Origin: Amoebophrya sp. AT5.2
Lineage: Eukaryota > Sar > Dinophyceae > Syndiniales > Amoebophryaceae
Direction of reading: 5' to 3'
Assembly: GCA_005223375.1 (NCBI GenBank)
Contig: RXOD01005418.1
Coordinates: 1 to 14,210 of the forward strand
Length of the DNA stretch: 14,210 bases
A model generated the notes under the pieces. The model was not told the origin of the DNA, did no database searches, and was given only the letters and a program-made list of their open reading frames with translations. Shown here in pieces: positions 1-7,719 of the stretch (within the stretch, counting starts at the first letter, position 1; each line of letters begins with the position of its first letter). Both the position numbers and the translations under genes were made by a program.

Positions 1-1655
1 TGCTCTTCCGGCGGAGGTGGGAAATGTTCATCTTCCGGCGGAGGTGGGAAGTGTTCTTCCGGTGGGAAGTGCTCTCCCGGCGAAAAGGAATTCAGATCAT
101 TCTCTTGTTCGTGGTTGTTTTCCTCCAGACTGCAAACCGTCGGCGGTACCACCACCTCCGGCGACCGCGCCCCCCGCCCCCCGAGCGGCGATGCCGGATC
201 GTGCAGAGAATACCGCGAGTTGCTGGATGAATTTCCCATGTTGGGAATACCTGCCTGCCCATCCTCCGCGCGTAGCGAAGATGCGTACTGGTCCAGATCG
301 AGGTCAATGGAGAAGCTCGTCAGCAACGATTGCATCGTCTGAGGTCTGCCCGTACCGTCCTTGCTCCGGGAACCCCTCGACAAACTCCTTTCCCTTTTCG
401 CGCACAACTCCGCGACGGCAATCTTTCGCGCCCACCGGTCTCGATTCACGCCGGGAGAACTGAAGCACGATAGGTCTCCGCGGATCTGCAGCGGCGAAGA
501 AGTTTGTACAGGTATCTCCCTCTCCTCACCGGAAGTCTGGGACTCTGCTGGGACCTTCGTGTACATAGAAGTAGTAGTGTCTGCGACTCTGCGCCTAGCC
601 CCGCCGCGGCAGAACGCCCGCGCGGGCCGCTCTTGCGCGGACACTGGCCGCCGCGGAAGAAATCGACTCTTTCCCTTCCTACCTGTGGTTCTGCCGGTAC
701 TAGGCCGCGGCGAAATAAAACCCGCCTGCGGTAATTCATCCCGATAATCTCGAAAATCCGGCGGAACCACGGGGGGGCAGCTCGTCCTCGGCGGAGGAAC
801 CACCGCGCGCGTCGACTCGCCCCCTGTGCAACCTCCCACTGCAGCTTCCGCCCCGATGACCGGGTCGAACCGACTGCCCGCCGGCGCCGGCAGCAGCATG
901 AGCAGCCTACTTTCGGCCTGAAGATTCCCCATTTTCGTCTCTTCCGCGCTCAGGGGTCGCGGCCCTCCGTGGCAAGCCCCGCGCAGCCCCAAGTCTGGCG
1001 GCGGCTTGCGGCGGACGCCGGAACACAGCGGCGGCGCCATCATCCGCAAGAGCCCACCCGGATCGAGTGCCTGGCCCGCGGGCTGCTCCGGCGCGCAAGT
1101 TCTTTCCTTTTCAGTTTCACCTCCTCCAATTCGGCGTTCCGCGTCGGCCGTCCCACTCGCCGTCCATGCCCCGGGCCGGCTGGGCCGCACATTCGCGCCT
1201 CCGATCTTCTGGCCCCCCGGGAACAATCGCCGCGCAGAGGAAGTGGATGCGGAAGAGGTGCCGCTGCTGCTGCTGCCGGGCCGCGGAAAGTTTGTCTTCG
1301 CCCCCCCTAAACCCTGATCGCCGTCGTTTTCTCCCAGCAGAGGAAAGTCGTGGTGCAATGCCTGCCTGCAGCGGGAGGCGGCGCTCTCCAGCACGGCGTC
1401 GACTTGCCGGTGCGATTTTTGCAGAATGCGGAGCAGCTGTTTTTTCTTCGCGTGGTCGGCCTGCGCCTCGAAACGGTGCTGGGACTGCCGAAGCCTAAAA
1501 AAAGAACACTTCACCGCCTCCACGTTCCAGCGGAGATCCGATGCCCAATTCGGTTGATCGTGGGAAGTTGTGGTCGGCGGCGTCGGCGCAAAGCGCCCGC
1601 CTCCAGACGAGAGTCCACGACTTGGGGGGCAGTCCATAGCTTGGGGTTTTTTCAT
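1..1655 (-). CDS. Long, mostly disordered hypothetical protein (N-terminal 551 residues, runs off the left edge)
   Basis: An open frame runs from an ATG at 1655 to the left edge without a stop. The next in-frame stop upstream is at 1797-1799, and no other ATG lies between, so this is the first possible start; a second Met follows at residue 7. I do not recognise the protein. Residues about 38-100 are rich in Leu, Gln, Arg, Lys and His and could form a helix or coiled coil. The rest is dominated by Ser, Pro, Gly and Arg and looks disordered. The last visible residues repeat a HFPPPPEDE-like unit whose period is a multiple of three, which supports this frame as coding. No membrane segment or signal peptide is seen. 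The region is GC-rich and shorter ORFs exist on the other strand, so frame choice rests on length and the in-frame repeat. Introns further downstream are possible but none is needed here. Confidence 0.6.
   Translation of the reverse strand, partial: MKKPQAMDCPPSRGLSSGGGRFAPTPPTTTSHDQPNWASDLRWNVEAVKCSFFRLRQSQHRFEAQADHAKKKQLLRILQKSHRQVDAVLESAASRCRQALHHDFPLLGENDGDQGLGGAKTNFPRPGSSSSGTSSASTSSARRLFPGGQKIGGANVRPSRPGAWTASGTADAERRIGGGETEKERTCAPEQPAGQALDPGGLLRMMAPPLCSGVRRKPPPDLGLRGACHGGPRPLSAEETKMGNLQAESRLLMLLPAPAGSRFDPVIGAEAAVGGCTGGESTRAVVPPPRTSCPPVVPPDFRDYRDELPQAGFISPRPSTGRTTGRKGKSRFLPRRPVSAQERPARAFCRGGARRRVADTTTSMYTKVPAESQTSGEEREIPVQTSSPLQIRGDLSCFSSPGVNRDRWARKIAVAELCAKRERSLSRGSRSKDGTGRPQTMQSLLTSFSIDLDLDQYASSLRAEDGQAGIPNMGNSSSNSRYSLHDPASPLGGRGARSPEVVVPPTVCSLEENNHEQENDLNSFSPGEHFPPEEHFPPPPEDEHFPPPPEE
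6..80 (-). repeat. In-frame 27-bp tandem repeat, HFPPPPEDE type
   Basis: Two copies of a 27-bp unit (6-32 and 33-59) differ at only a few bases. A third copy, shortened by six bases, follows at about 60-80. On the minus strand each full unit encodes nine residues of the HFPPPPED/EE kind. The shortening keeps the reading frame, as expected of a repeat inside coding sequence. It may continue beyond the left edge. Confidence 0.75.
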
Positions 1656-1681
1656 ACCTATGAGGCTATGCGGCACTCGCT

Positions 1682-1692
1682 CTGAATAAAAA
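1682..1692 (-). promoter_or_regulatory. Candidate splice or spliced-leader acceptor upstream of the left-edge gene
   Basis: On the minus strand a T-rich stretch (five T at 1688-1692) is followed by CAG (1684-1682), 26 bases before the ATG at 1655. Genes A and B have a similar arrangement. In dinoflagellates such a site would receive the spliced leader. This is inference from position and composition only. Confidence 0.3.
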
Positions 1693-1746
1693 TTATAGGT
1701 ATACCCGATCCCTTTACTGCTAGTACATAGCTCGCTCCTACAGTGA

Positions 1747-1790
1747 TACTGATTTTCTCGGCAAGCTCTTGCTGGGCTACTGATTTTCTC
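1747..1790. repeat. 13-bp direct repeat, 31-bp spacing
   Basis: TACTGATTTTCTC occurs identically at 1747-1759 and 1778-1790 in the spacer. No function can be assigned. Confidence 0.6.
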
Positions 1791-1800
1791 TCGATCTTAT

Positions 1801-1878
1801 GCCGCTCGCTCAAACCGCGCCAAGAACATCGATCCTCACACTATAGCTCGCTCGTTTTGTGTTTGAGCGAGAAGCGGC
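1801..1878. repeat. Inverted repeat, 15-bp arms
   Basis: GCCGCTCGCTCAAAC (1801-1815) is matched in reverse complement by GTTTGAGCG...AGCGGC (1861-1878), with three extra bases in the right arm and a 45-base spacer. A shorter hairpin also fits inside it: CTCGCTC at about 1848-1854 pairs with GAGCGAG at about 1864-1870. It could be a structured RNA end or the remains of a small element; I cannot decide. Confidence 0.55.
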
Positions 1879-2259
1879 TAAAATGATATGAGATTCTTGT
1901 CCTTGCGCTTTCGTATGATGACACAATGTGTGCACAGCGGTCGCTGTGTACAAAATTTCGGTACAGCTATTCAGTACATGTTCGGCTCTATGGTGGTGTT
2001 ACATGTTGTTCGGTCGCTGCGTATAGCACGCTACCGGTACAAAATTGCGCCGCTCATATGAAAAAACTGCAGCACTGTGAAGATTCAATCATGATTCATG
2101 GTCGGATGAGAATGTCTGTCCGATGCTACGGTTGTACTCGAGTCTTTTATGTCTCGATCAAAGCGGTAAAGTACAGTTCGAGGCAATGATGAAGCTATTC
2201 AACAGACTTTCAATCTTCGCCATCGCCCCACCTCCATGAACAATTAAAATCGAACATCC

Positions 2260-4228
2260 CTAAACCGCTTCTGCCGCCGCCTCTCTCCTGTGTATTTCCA
2301 TCAGTGCTTGTCTGGTTTCCACCAGGTCTGGGTCTTCCTCCCCCCTTTCTGCCTCGCTGAGCTCCCCCTCACTACCCGCTGCCTGCGTGGCCAGGAGCTG
2401 GTAGACATCACTGCCGCTGTTGGACAGAAAGAAGTGCTGGTTCAGCGTGATCAAAAACTTCGAGTACAGGTGCATCACCAGCCGCAGGAAGAAGACTATG
2501 AAGGGGACCAGCGATGGTAAGTTGTGGGTAGTGCCTGGTATACTTAAAGTGCTATGAAAAGACTGCTGAGCCGCGGCACGCCAGCGGCAAACATAACCAC
2601 TGATCGACGCAGGGGATCGAGGTTCCCGACCTACGGCGGATTGCCCTAGCGACGGCAGAACTGCCGCCATCAAGGCGCTCTTGGAAATTTACATACCCGG
2701 CACGAGGCGAGGTCTGGGCCGCGGTGATTAGGAATGGGCCCCACTCGATGGGGGGTAGGACGAGGCAGGCGGCACTAGAGCTCGATGGGGGGGGTACGGC
2801 CTACGGGCCTACGGGTAGAGGGGGAAGCCAGAAACTTCGAGTACAGGTGCATCACCACTTAACCACTTACCGTCGCTGGTTCCGGTACATCACCATAAAG
2901 ATGAAGAGGTTGAACTTGCGCACGTACTCCGCGAAGATCATGAGCACCAGTCCCACGATCGCCGCCACGCAGAACTTGCCCATGTGCTCGTGCTTCTCAA
3001 TCGGCCTCCCATAACACGCCCGCACCCCGTACCCGTAGTAGAAGACGCAAAACGCCAACTGCACCCCGAACAGCACCCAGTAGATGTCGTGCATGGACCT
3101 TTTATTGCCCCTCAGCCCCCACAGCTCCATGCCCGTGGAGTACGAAAGGTATAAGTACTGGGCCATGACGAAAAAATCAAGAAAGAGCAAACAGAGAAAA
3201 AGAATCTGGTGGCGGGCGTAGAGGACCTCGAGGTCGCTCATCTGGTCGATCAAAACGCCGTCGGTCTGGTGCTCCATCCCAAAAAACGTGCCCGGGTTCA
3301 AGTGTCGCCGCTCGGTGGAGTGCCGCTTCTCTAGTATCCTCGCGGAGATGCGCTCAAACTCGGATCGGTAATTCTTCATGTAGGCGAGGAAACTGCTGCC
3401 GTCCGGCGCCTGCACGCCAATCAGCTTGGACTCGTCGATTACCAGCGACTTGGGATTGTTACTGGTAGTCGACCCGTCTAAGCTGCTCGGCACTTCTTGT
3501 CCACTTGAGAATTTTTGGGAGGAATTGGAATCGTTCGCATCGCCGATTGGAGAATTTGTCCCAGTTCCAACCGTCGTTCCACCAGTTGGCAACTTTGCAA
3601 CAGGAAGCGGAGCAGCCCGGTCGTTGATGGCGAGGGGCTTGTGGGGGCGGCTGTTGTGGGAAGCGGAAGTGGCACCGAGGCCGGTGGTCACAGTGCTCAC
3701 CGCAGAGTGGAAAAAATCCGCAGCGGTGGAAAGAAGTGTGCCGTCACCTGGTATTAGTTGTTTTTTTTCGCGGAAAAACACTACCCGCACGCCGAAAAAA
3801 CTCTCGCCAAAAAAATTTGTGCCAATCGACCCATAATTGCAGTTGGTCTTATAGCTAAAATCTCTAAGGAGCGCGGCAGACCACTTCTCGATAGGAGTAG
3901 ATCGATAGATTGTCGACGAATATTTGAATGGGTAGGAACCTCGCGTGGTCCCGACAGCTTCCTCTTTCTGCATGAGGTCTCGGTCTTCCTCGTTGTCGCT
4001 GTCTAACGGTTCGTTCGCAAGTTTCTCCGTGATCACTTCTTTCAGCTCGCGGCGGCTCCGGTTGTCGTTTGGGTCCTTGACGTAGGTCACGGCGCCGTAG
4101 GTCAGAATCTCGTCGTGCTCACTCGCGGAGGAATCGTGGGACGAGGAGGAGGAGGAACTTCTTCCCGAACCCGATGTAACTCGGTGCCTATGCGATTGGG
4201 TTTGTGCTCTACTTCTGCTCTCGGACAT
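2260..4228 (-). CDS. Gene A: four-helix membrane protein with long Ser-rich N-terminus, paralog of gene B
   Basis: Exon 1 is 4228-2898 and exon 2 is 2491-2260, giving 520 residues. The ATG at 4228 is the first Met in a frame that is open further upstream. Residues 1 to about 50 are Ser/His-rich and acidic, and residues to about 330 look largely disordered. The C-terminal third is the membrane part: LYARH (336-340), then hydrophobic segments at about 342-361, 382-402, 419-434 and 440-457, followed by a soluble acidic tail of about 65 residues. Gene B has the same order of motifs and segments, and its last helix guides the splice join: removing 2492-2897 gives NLFIFFLRLVMHLYSKFL, aligned without gaps to gene B's NMLVFFLRLLAYLYSKFL. 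The family is unknown to me and I assign no function. An unspliced reading would stop ten residues after the junction. Confidence 0.75.
2492..2897 (-). mobile_element. Introner-like intron of gene A with terminal inverted repeats
   Basis: On the minus strand the element begins TATGG at 2897 and ends CATA at 2497. It is flanked by ATCTT (2902-2898, exon 1) and GTCTT (2496-2492), four of five bases alike. Its ends form an inverted repeat: ACCAGCGATGGTAAGT (2507-2522, plus) and ACCAGCGACGGTAAGT (2880-2865, minus), 15 of 16 identical. Removing the element and one flank copy restores the frame and the residues seen in paralog B. The GTAAGT inside the left arm is not an in-frame GT-AG donor when paired with the only nearby acceptor, CATAG. 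Internal sequence at about 2690-2800 (plus) matches clathrin intron 7 on its minus strand. Confidence 0.75.
2832..2857. repeat. 26-nt copy of gene A exon 2 inside its own intron
   Basis: Positions 2832-2857 are identical to 2455-2480, in the same orientation. The 2455-2480 copy is coding sequence of exon 2 (residues around MHLYSKF); the 2832-2857 copy lies in the intron, a few bases inside the inverted repeat next to exon 1. Similarity falls away on both sides. Confidence 0.9.
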
Positions 4229-4324
4229 ATTGTTCTCGGTCGTGTCTGTCTCGGTGGAGTCGCCGCCCCCCGCACTGGTTGTACTGGATGCGGCGCGGGG
4301 CTTGTGCGTCCAGGAAGACGCGGG

Positions 4325-4345
4325 CTGTCGAATGAAAAAAAAAAA
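4325..4345 (-). promoter_or_regulatory. Candidate splice or spliced-leader acceptor of gene A
   Basis: On the minus strand eleven T (4345-4335) are followed by CATTCGA and CAG (4327-4325), 97 bases before the ATG of gene A. The frame stays open through this stretch without a Met, so it reads as 5' UTR. A long pyrimidine tract then CAG is an acceptor; with no upstream exon visible, spliced-leader addition is one explanation and a 5' UTR intron is the other. Confidence 0.4.
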
Positions 4346-4422
4346 TTAGGTTAATTCGATGACGTTTTTGCATTCACATGAATTCATTCACGACTGGAGC
4401 CTGGTGGTGCAGCAGGGGTGGG

Positions 4423-4731
4423 TCAGCTCGTAAACTCGACTGCAGCGTTGGCGACAACGCTAGCAGGAGCAGAGGAGAGTTCGACTCTTGAAAAATGAAA
4501 GCTGAGTAATCGATGAATATATTTTATTTTAAGTAAAGTTGTAGGTACCGGCCTGCTCCGATAAAGGCGAGATTCAGTCTCCGACTGCGAGCTGGCATTA
4601 GGATTTGCGGCCTCCGATTCCGAGTGCGCAGTACTCGAAGAGCTCGCATTCCCTGAACATGTAGCTCCCCTCCCCGACCCAAACGCGAACGCCCCCCGGG
4701 CCTCCAACGCAGTTTCCTGCTTCATGGCCAT
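4423..4731 (-). CDS. Small Ser-rich ORF, doubtful
   Basis: A 102-residue ORF begins MAMKQETALEARG and has a Ser/Glu/Asn-rich stretch at about residues 27-55. It is on the same strand as the surrounding genes, and the first half (about 4560-4731) is more GC-rich than its surroundings. The second half is AT-rich and less protein-like. It could be a small gene, a first exon, or chance; I see no motif or repeat that decides. Confidence 0.2.
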   Translation of the reverse strand: MAMKQETALEARGAFAFGSGRGATCSGNASSSSTAHSESEAANPNASSQSETESRLYRSRPVPTTLLKIKYIHRLLSFHFSRVELSSAPASVVANAAVEFTS

Positions 4732-4903
4732 CCGAGGGGCCCTTTATAGGCTATGGTTATGAATCGATCCTCCAAGTACTCAATGTCGATATGCCATGAA
4801 TTTTTGGTGGATCTTCAGAACTTGGGAATATGCTCATGTACATGGATGTTGCTTGTAATATAAATATCTTCCAGAGGTAAATGAATCAGGGTCCGTAGCG
4901 CAT

Positions 4904-5137
4904 ATGTTGCTCGATTGGGATCGATTACATGAAATGTACCCACAACGGGCTATGGTGGCCGAAAAAAACCCGCCTGTGGAAATTAAGTGGGAGGGAAGCG
5001 GTTTTGAATGGTCTGAGGCGAGACGACGGCTGACGAAGGCACGAGGCGGCATATTTATTCAACATCTTTCTTCGCCTACGGAAAACCTACAACCTTTTAC
5101 CGAGACGAACGCACACGAAGTAGACGAGTCACTGTAA
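4904..5137 (+). CDS. Small ORF on the opposite strand, doubtful
   Basis: A 77-residue ORF starts at ATG 4904 and ends with TAA at 5135-5137; the frame is open back to about 4862. Its composition is more balanced than that of neighbouring chance ORFs, with Trp, charged and hydrophobic residues mixed (for example VEIKWEGSGFEWSEARRR). It would be the only plus-strand gene in the window. Sequence around its start (CCGTAGC at 4891-4897, then CAT and GCTC) loosely resembles the conserved dinoflagellate spliced leader, so a decayed retroposed copy is conceivable. I do not recognise the protein. Confidence 0.25.
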   Translation: MLLDWDRLHEMYPQRAMVAEKNPPVEIKWEGSGFEWSEARRRLTKARGGIFIQHLSSPTENLQPFTETNAHEVDESL

Positions 5138-5636
5138 TTATAGGTACATCCACAGACGAAATGTACCGATTTCTAGATACCGATCAACCGATCAATCCAA
5201 CTAGCGACGACGCACGACGATTGCCACCGACGTTTGTTTGTCCATGCTTGTTCAAGGAAAAGTAACGAATGCAACCCTTTCCCGCCTGATTGCCACGATA
5301 AATCCGAAAAGTACACACGGAAAACCGATACTGCAAACGTGAAACTCACCCGTGCAGGCACCGTTTGCGAGCGGCCCAGCGCCCGCTCGTCGTAATTTGT
5401 TGCCGGTTCTAAATCAATTTTCCACTTGTAAAACGAGCGAGCGAATCAATACCTCCAAACCTCCCAATTTCAACCGGCACGCTGCTAGATTGTTACATCA
5501 GAAACAAGTTTGTTACAGAAACGTCTATAGTAGCTATCTTATGGGCGAAACCGCATTTTTTACATTTCAATCGCAAAATCAAATGTCTTCAGTTCGATGT
5601 TCGATGAGACCAGCTCGCTTCATTGGTCACCGTGAT

Positions 5637-6752
5637 TCAAGCCATTAAGCGGTCTCCTGCTCCCAGCGCGTTCTGGTGCTGTGCGACCGAACGCAAGAAT
5701 TTGCTGTACAGGTAGGCGAGCAGCCGCAGGAAGAACACAAGCATGTTGAACTTGTTGATGTACGTCATCAGTAGCTCCGCAACAATCCCCGATAGTAGAA
5801 GAGGGGCGAAGAAAACGAAGGCTGCCTATGCTTGTGCGGTGGCGCGTGATTATACGAGGCGCAAGCCCGAGGCACATGACGCAATACAGAGAGGGAGACG
5901 TGGGCCCGGTTCTTGGTGCTCGTCCCTGAATTCACCTACATTGTCTAAAGCTAGAAGAAGCACCATACGAGCACACGTCGAAGACAACACAGGCCATCGA
6001 AAAACTACCCCTAGCCACATGTCTATCGCGTCGATCTTACGAGATAAAAATCGAATAAATATTTATAAGTAGCCATCGATGGGCTCTGCTGCTTCATCTT
6101 CTTCTCGCCCAATCCCCTTTTTTAAGAGTAGCGACCAGCTGGCGAAGAGCTTGAACACTGGCGACTGGGCCCGGCGCACCGCCTCCAGCGCCAGCAGGTA
6201 GTAGACCAGCGAATACACCGCCCGCAGCCCGAACGCGACGCCCAGCGTGGTGCCGAGCGAGCTTTTTCGGGCGTGCCCGTACACCGTCTCCAGCTCCGCC
6301 ACGGTTTGCTGCCACGAGCACCAGAACAAAGTCAAGTACAGGCCCTCCACGAGGAGCTCGAGGAATAGTAGAATGACGAACAGCTTCTCGTGCCGGGCGT
6401 ATAGCAGGTCGAGCTCCTCGGTCAAAGCCGTCTCCTCCAGCTCGCCCCACAGCAGCCCGGAGGCGCTGAAGCCAATCCGCGGGGACCGCTTCGGCGACTT
6501 CTCGCGCCACCCGGGGGGAAGGGACCGCGCGATCGACCCGTCCGGGTTCTGCACCAGCAGCGGCTGCTTTTGTTCTCCAGATGTGTGCTCCACTGCTCCC
6601 GAAAGAATCGGCAACTTTAGTTTGCTCGGCTTCGCACGCCGATCGTTTGTGTTTGGTCGACGATGGGGGGGCGTACGCGCCGGCTCGTCCAGCGGCGGGG
6701 AGGCATTTTCAGCTGGATGACCAGGCGCGGGCGAGGACGTTGCAGCCGACAT
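5637..6752 (-). CDS. Gene B: four-helix membrane protein, paralog of gene A
   Basis: Exon 1 is 6752 to about 6111 and exon 2 about 5783-5637, giving 262 residues with TGA at 5639-5637. The ATG at 6752 is the first Met of the frame. Residues 1 to about 110 are Pro/Ser/Lys-rich and likely disordered. LYARH (117-121) precedes the first hydrophobic segment (about 124-143); others lie at about 166-188, 201-225 and 227-247. The C-terminal tail is only about 15 residues. Gene A has the same motif order with a longer head and tail. The exon junction is uncertain by a few codons because an 8-bp direct repeat, GGGGATTG, sits at both sides: joining at the repeat gives SLLLKKGIVAELL, while joining at CTACT a little further out gives SLLSGIVAELL, which is a better helix. 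Function unknown. Confidence 0.7.
5784..6110 (-). mobile_element. Introner-like intron of gene B
   Basis: GGGGATTG occurs at the end of exon 1 (6117-6110) and the start of exon 2 (5790-5783). Inside these lie imperfect inverted arms, GGGCGAGAAGAAGATGAAG (6110-6092, minus) and GGGCGAAGAAAACGAAGG (5804-5821, plus). No AG lies in the roughly 40 bases before exon 2, so an ordinary acceptor at that point is absent. The longer pair CTACTCTT...GGGGATT and CTACTATC-GGGGATT suggests the duplicated target may be larger, which would shift the ends to about 5795 and 6126. Confidence 0.6.
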
Positions 6753-6779
6753 AGCGATACAAAAACGAGCACTCCGCGA

Positions 6780-6796
6780 CTGTCTTTGGTAAAAAA
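6780..6796 (-). promoter_or_regulatory. Candidate splice or spliced-leader acceptor of gene B
   Basis: On the minus strand six T (6796-6791) are followed by ACCAAAGA and CAG (6782-6780), 27 bases before the ATG of gene B. The arrangement matches those upstream of gene A and the left-edge gene. Inference only. Confidence 0.3.
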
Positions 6797-7043
6797 TCTT
6801 CGATTGTCCCACTAAAGAATCTCCGATTGTGAGCCGATTAGCGATAGCCGAAGAGAGTTTCTATTCGCCGGATCAATAAATCGAGTGACGAAGCAGCAGC
6901 CTTTCGAATGGCCACCGCGATCCGATGGATGCGAGCACGCCTCTGGAATCTCACACGTCGCTCTCCGAAACACGGTCCATGAGTGCTACGAAAAACTCCA
7001 CTGGGTAGGCGAGGCAAAAACGGCCCAGTACCCTCGCAATACG
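6797..7043. other. Short spacer upstream of gene B
   Basis: A minus-strand ORF at 6838-7065 is Arg-rich with no motif. The frame of the 7044-7520 fragment continues past its stop at 7044 for about 35 codons (to TGA near 6940) and includes another hydrophobic stretch, AYPVEFFVALM. That could be a decayed continuation. I see nothing else. Confidence 0.3.
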
Positions 7044-7520
7044 TCATGATGAGTCGCGCGTGCACAGCAGCAGGACTGTATACGCGGCCAGAAATAAGTT
7101 TAGTCGCTTAATAGGGAGAGCCTGTGCAGACTCAGTCGTTCGTTCGTTCTTCGCTGGGTGCCACTGTAGGAACCAGATGGTTTCTTTGCCGTCAATCGAT
7201 TCGCATCCAGCGAGTAAGTACATCAGGGGCGGACAGTACAAAAACATAAACTTTCGATAAAAAAATATCAGAGTGATGAGTAAAAACAGGAAATCACTAC
7301 CAGTTGCATAGGAGCCGTAAAGTAGAATAGCATCGGCGAACTGATACCAGCCGCGACAGCGAAACTTCCATGGTGAAACGAACTGGAATACAGGTGATGG
7401 GTCTCTCGATCGATTAAGGGCTGAAAATAGGTGTCTCAGAGCAGCTTTGCCGGTTTCGCTGCCACCAATCGCTTGGATACAATCAGTTCTGCGAAACCAC
7501 CAGCATTTCGCCGCAGTGGT
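7044..7520 (-). pseudogene. Possible third, incomplete member of the gene A/B membrane family
   Basis: An open frame without a usable start runs from 7520 (just after TAG at 7523-7521) to TGA at 7046-7044, 158 codons. It has three hydrophobic stretches. The segment SDFLFLLITLIFFYRKFM aligns with the last helix of gene B (LVFFLRLLAYLYSKFL), sharing aromatic, Leu and Tyr-x-Lys-Phe positions. About 35 residues before it is SPVFQFVSPW, comparable to SPVFKLFASW in gene B at nearly the same spacing. The first two helices and the LYARH motif are missing. A different frame just upstream reads KYLYVLALAIAI, faintly like the end of helix 1. I think this is a decayed or unresolved paralog; an independent small membrane protein is the alternative. 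Confidence 0.35.
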
Positions 7521-7719
7521 CTATTGCGATTGCCAGAGCCAGTACATATAGGTACTTAGCTAGAGTCTGATCGCTTGTTCTCGATCTCGATCTACAGCCT
7601 CATCGCAACCGCCCTGATGCACTTTTCTATGCCATGGCTATACGTACTATGCTCGGGCATTTTAAATGCAGATACGTACGTCGGCATCGATGAAAAAACG
7701 TTTTTCCGCGAATTTTCCG
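7521..7719. other. Spacer after the clathrin stop codon
   Basis: Apart from the KYLYVLALAIAI-coding stretch noted with the 7044-7520 fragment, I see no feature. It should include the 3' UTR of the clathrin gene. Confidence 0.35.

Larger units (their letters stand above)
1693..2259. other. AT-richer spacer between the left-edge gene and gene A
   Basis: I find no convincing gene here. A plus-strand ORF at 1926-2189 (87 codons) has an unusual Cys- and Tyr-rich composition and no recognisable motif, so I treat it as chance. The stretch holds a direct repeat of TACTGATTTTCTC (1747-1759 and 1778-1790), an inverted repeat (1801-1878), and scattered AGCTCGCTC motifs. It should contain the 3' UTR of gene A and the region upstream of the left-edge gene. 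Confidence 0.5.
4346..5636. other. Spacer between genes B and A
   Basis: This 1.3 kb stretch has no gene I can name. It holds a minus-strand ORF at 4423-4731 and a plus-strand ORF at 4904-5137, both listed separately at low confidence. A plus-strand ORF at 5352-5648 overlaps the end of gene B and has no motif. The remainder is AT-rich and should include the 3' UTR of gene B. Confidence 0.4.

Noticed and set aside
969..1498. Overlapping plus-strand ORFs in the GC-rich left part
   Set aside because: They are short, overlap in two frames and oppose a 551-codon minus frame with in-frame repeats.
1926..2189. 87-codon Cys/Tyr-rich plus ORF
   Set aside because: AT-richer spacer with repeats, no motif and no partner exons.
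2860..2897. Gene A ending at YRNQRR with no intron
   Set aside because: The stop lies inside an inverted-repeat element, and exon 2 downstream supplies the rest of a helix conserved in gene B.
3426..3836. Plus-strand ORF opposite gene A
   Set aside because: It is antisense to gene A exon 1, which has a 443-codon frame and paralog support.
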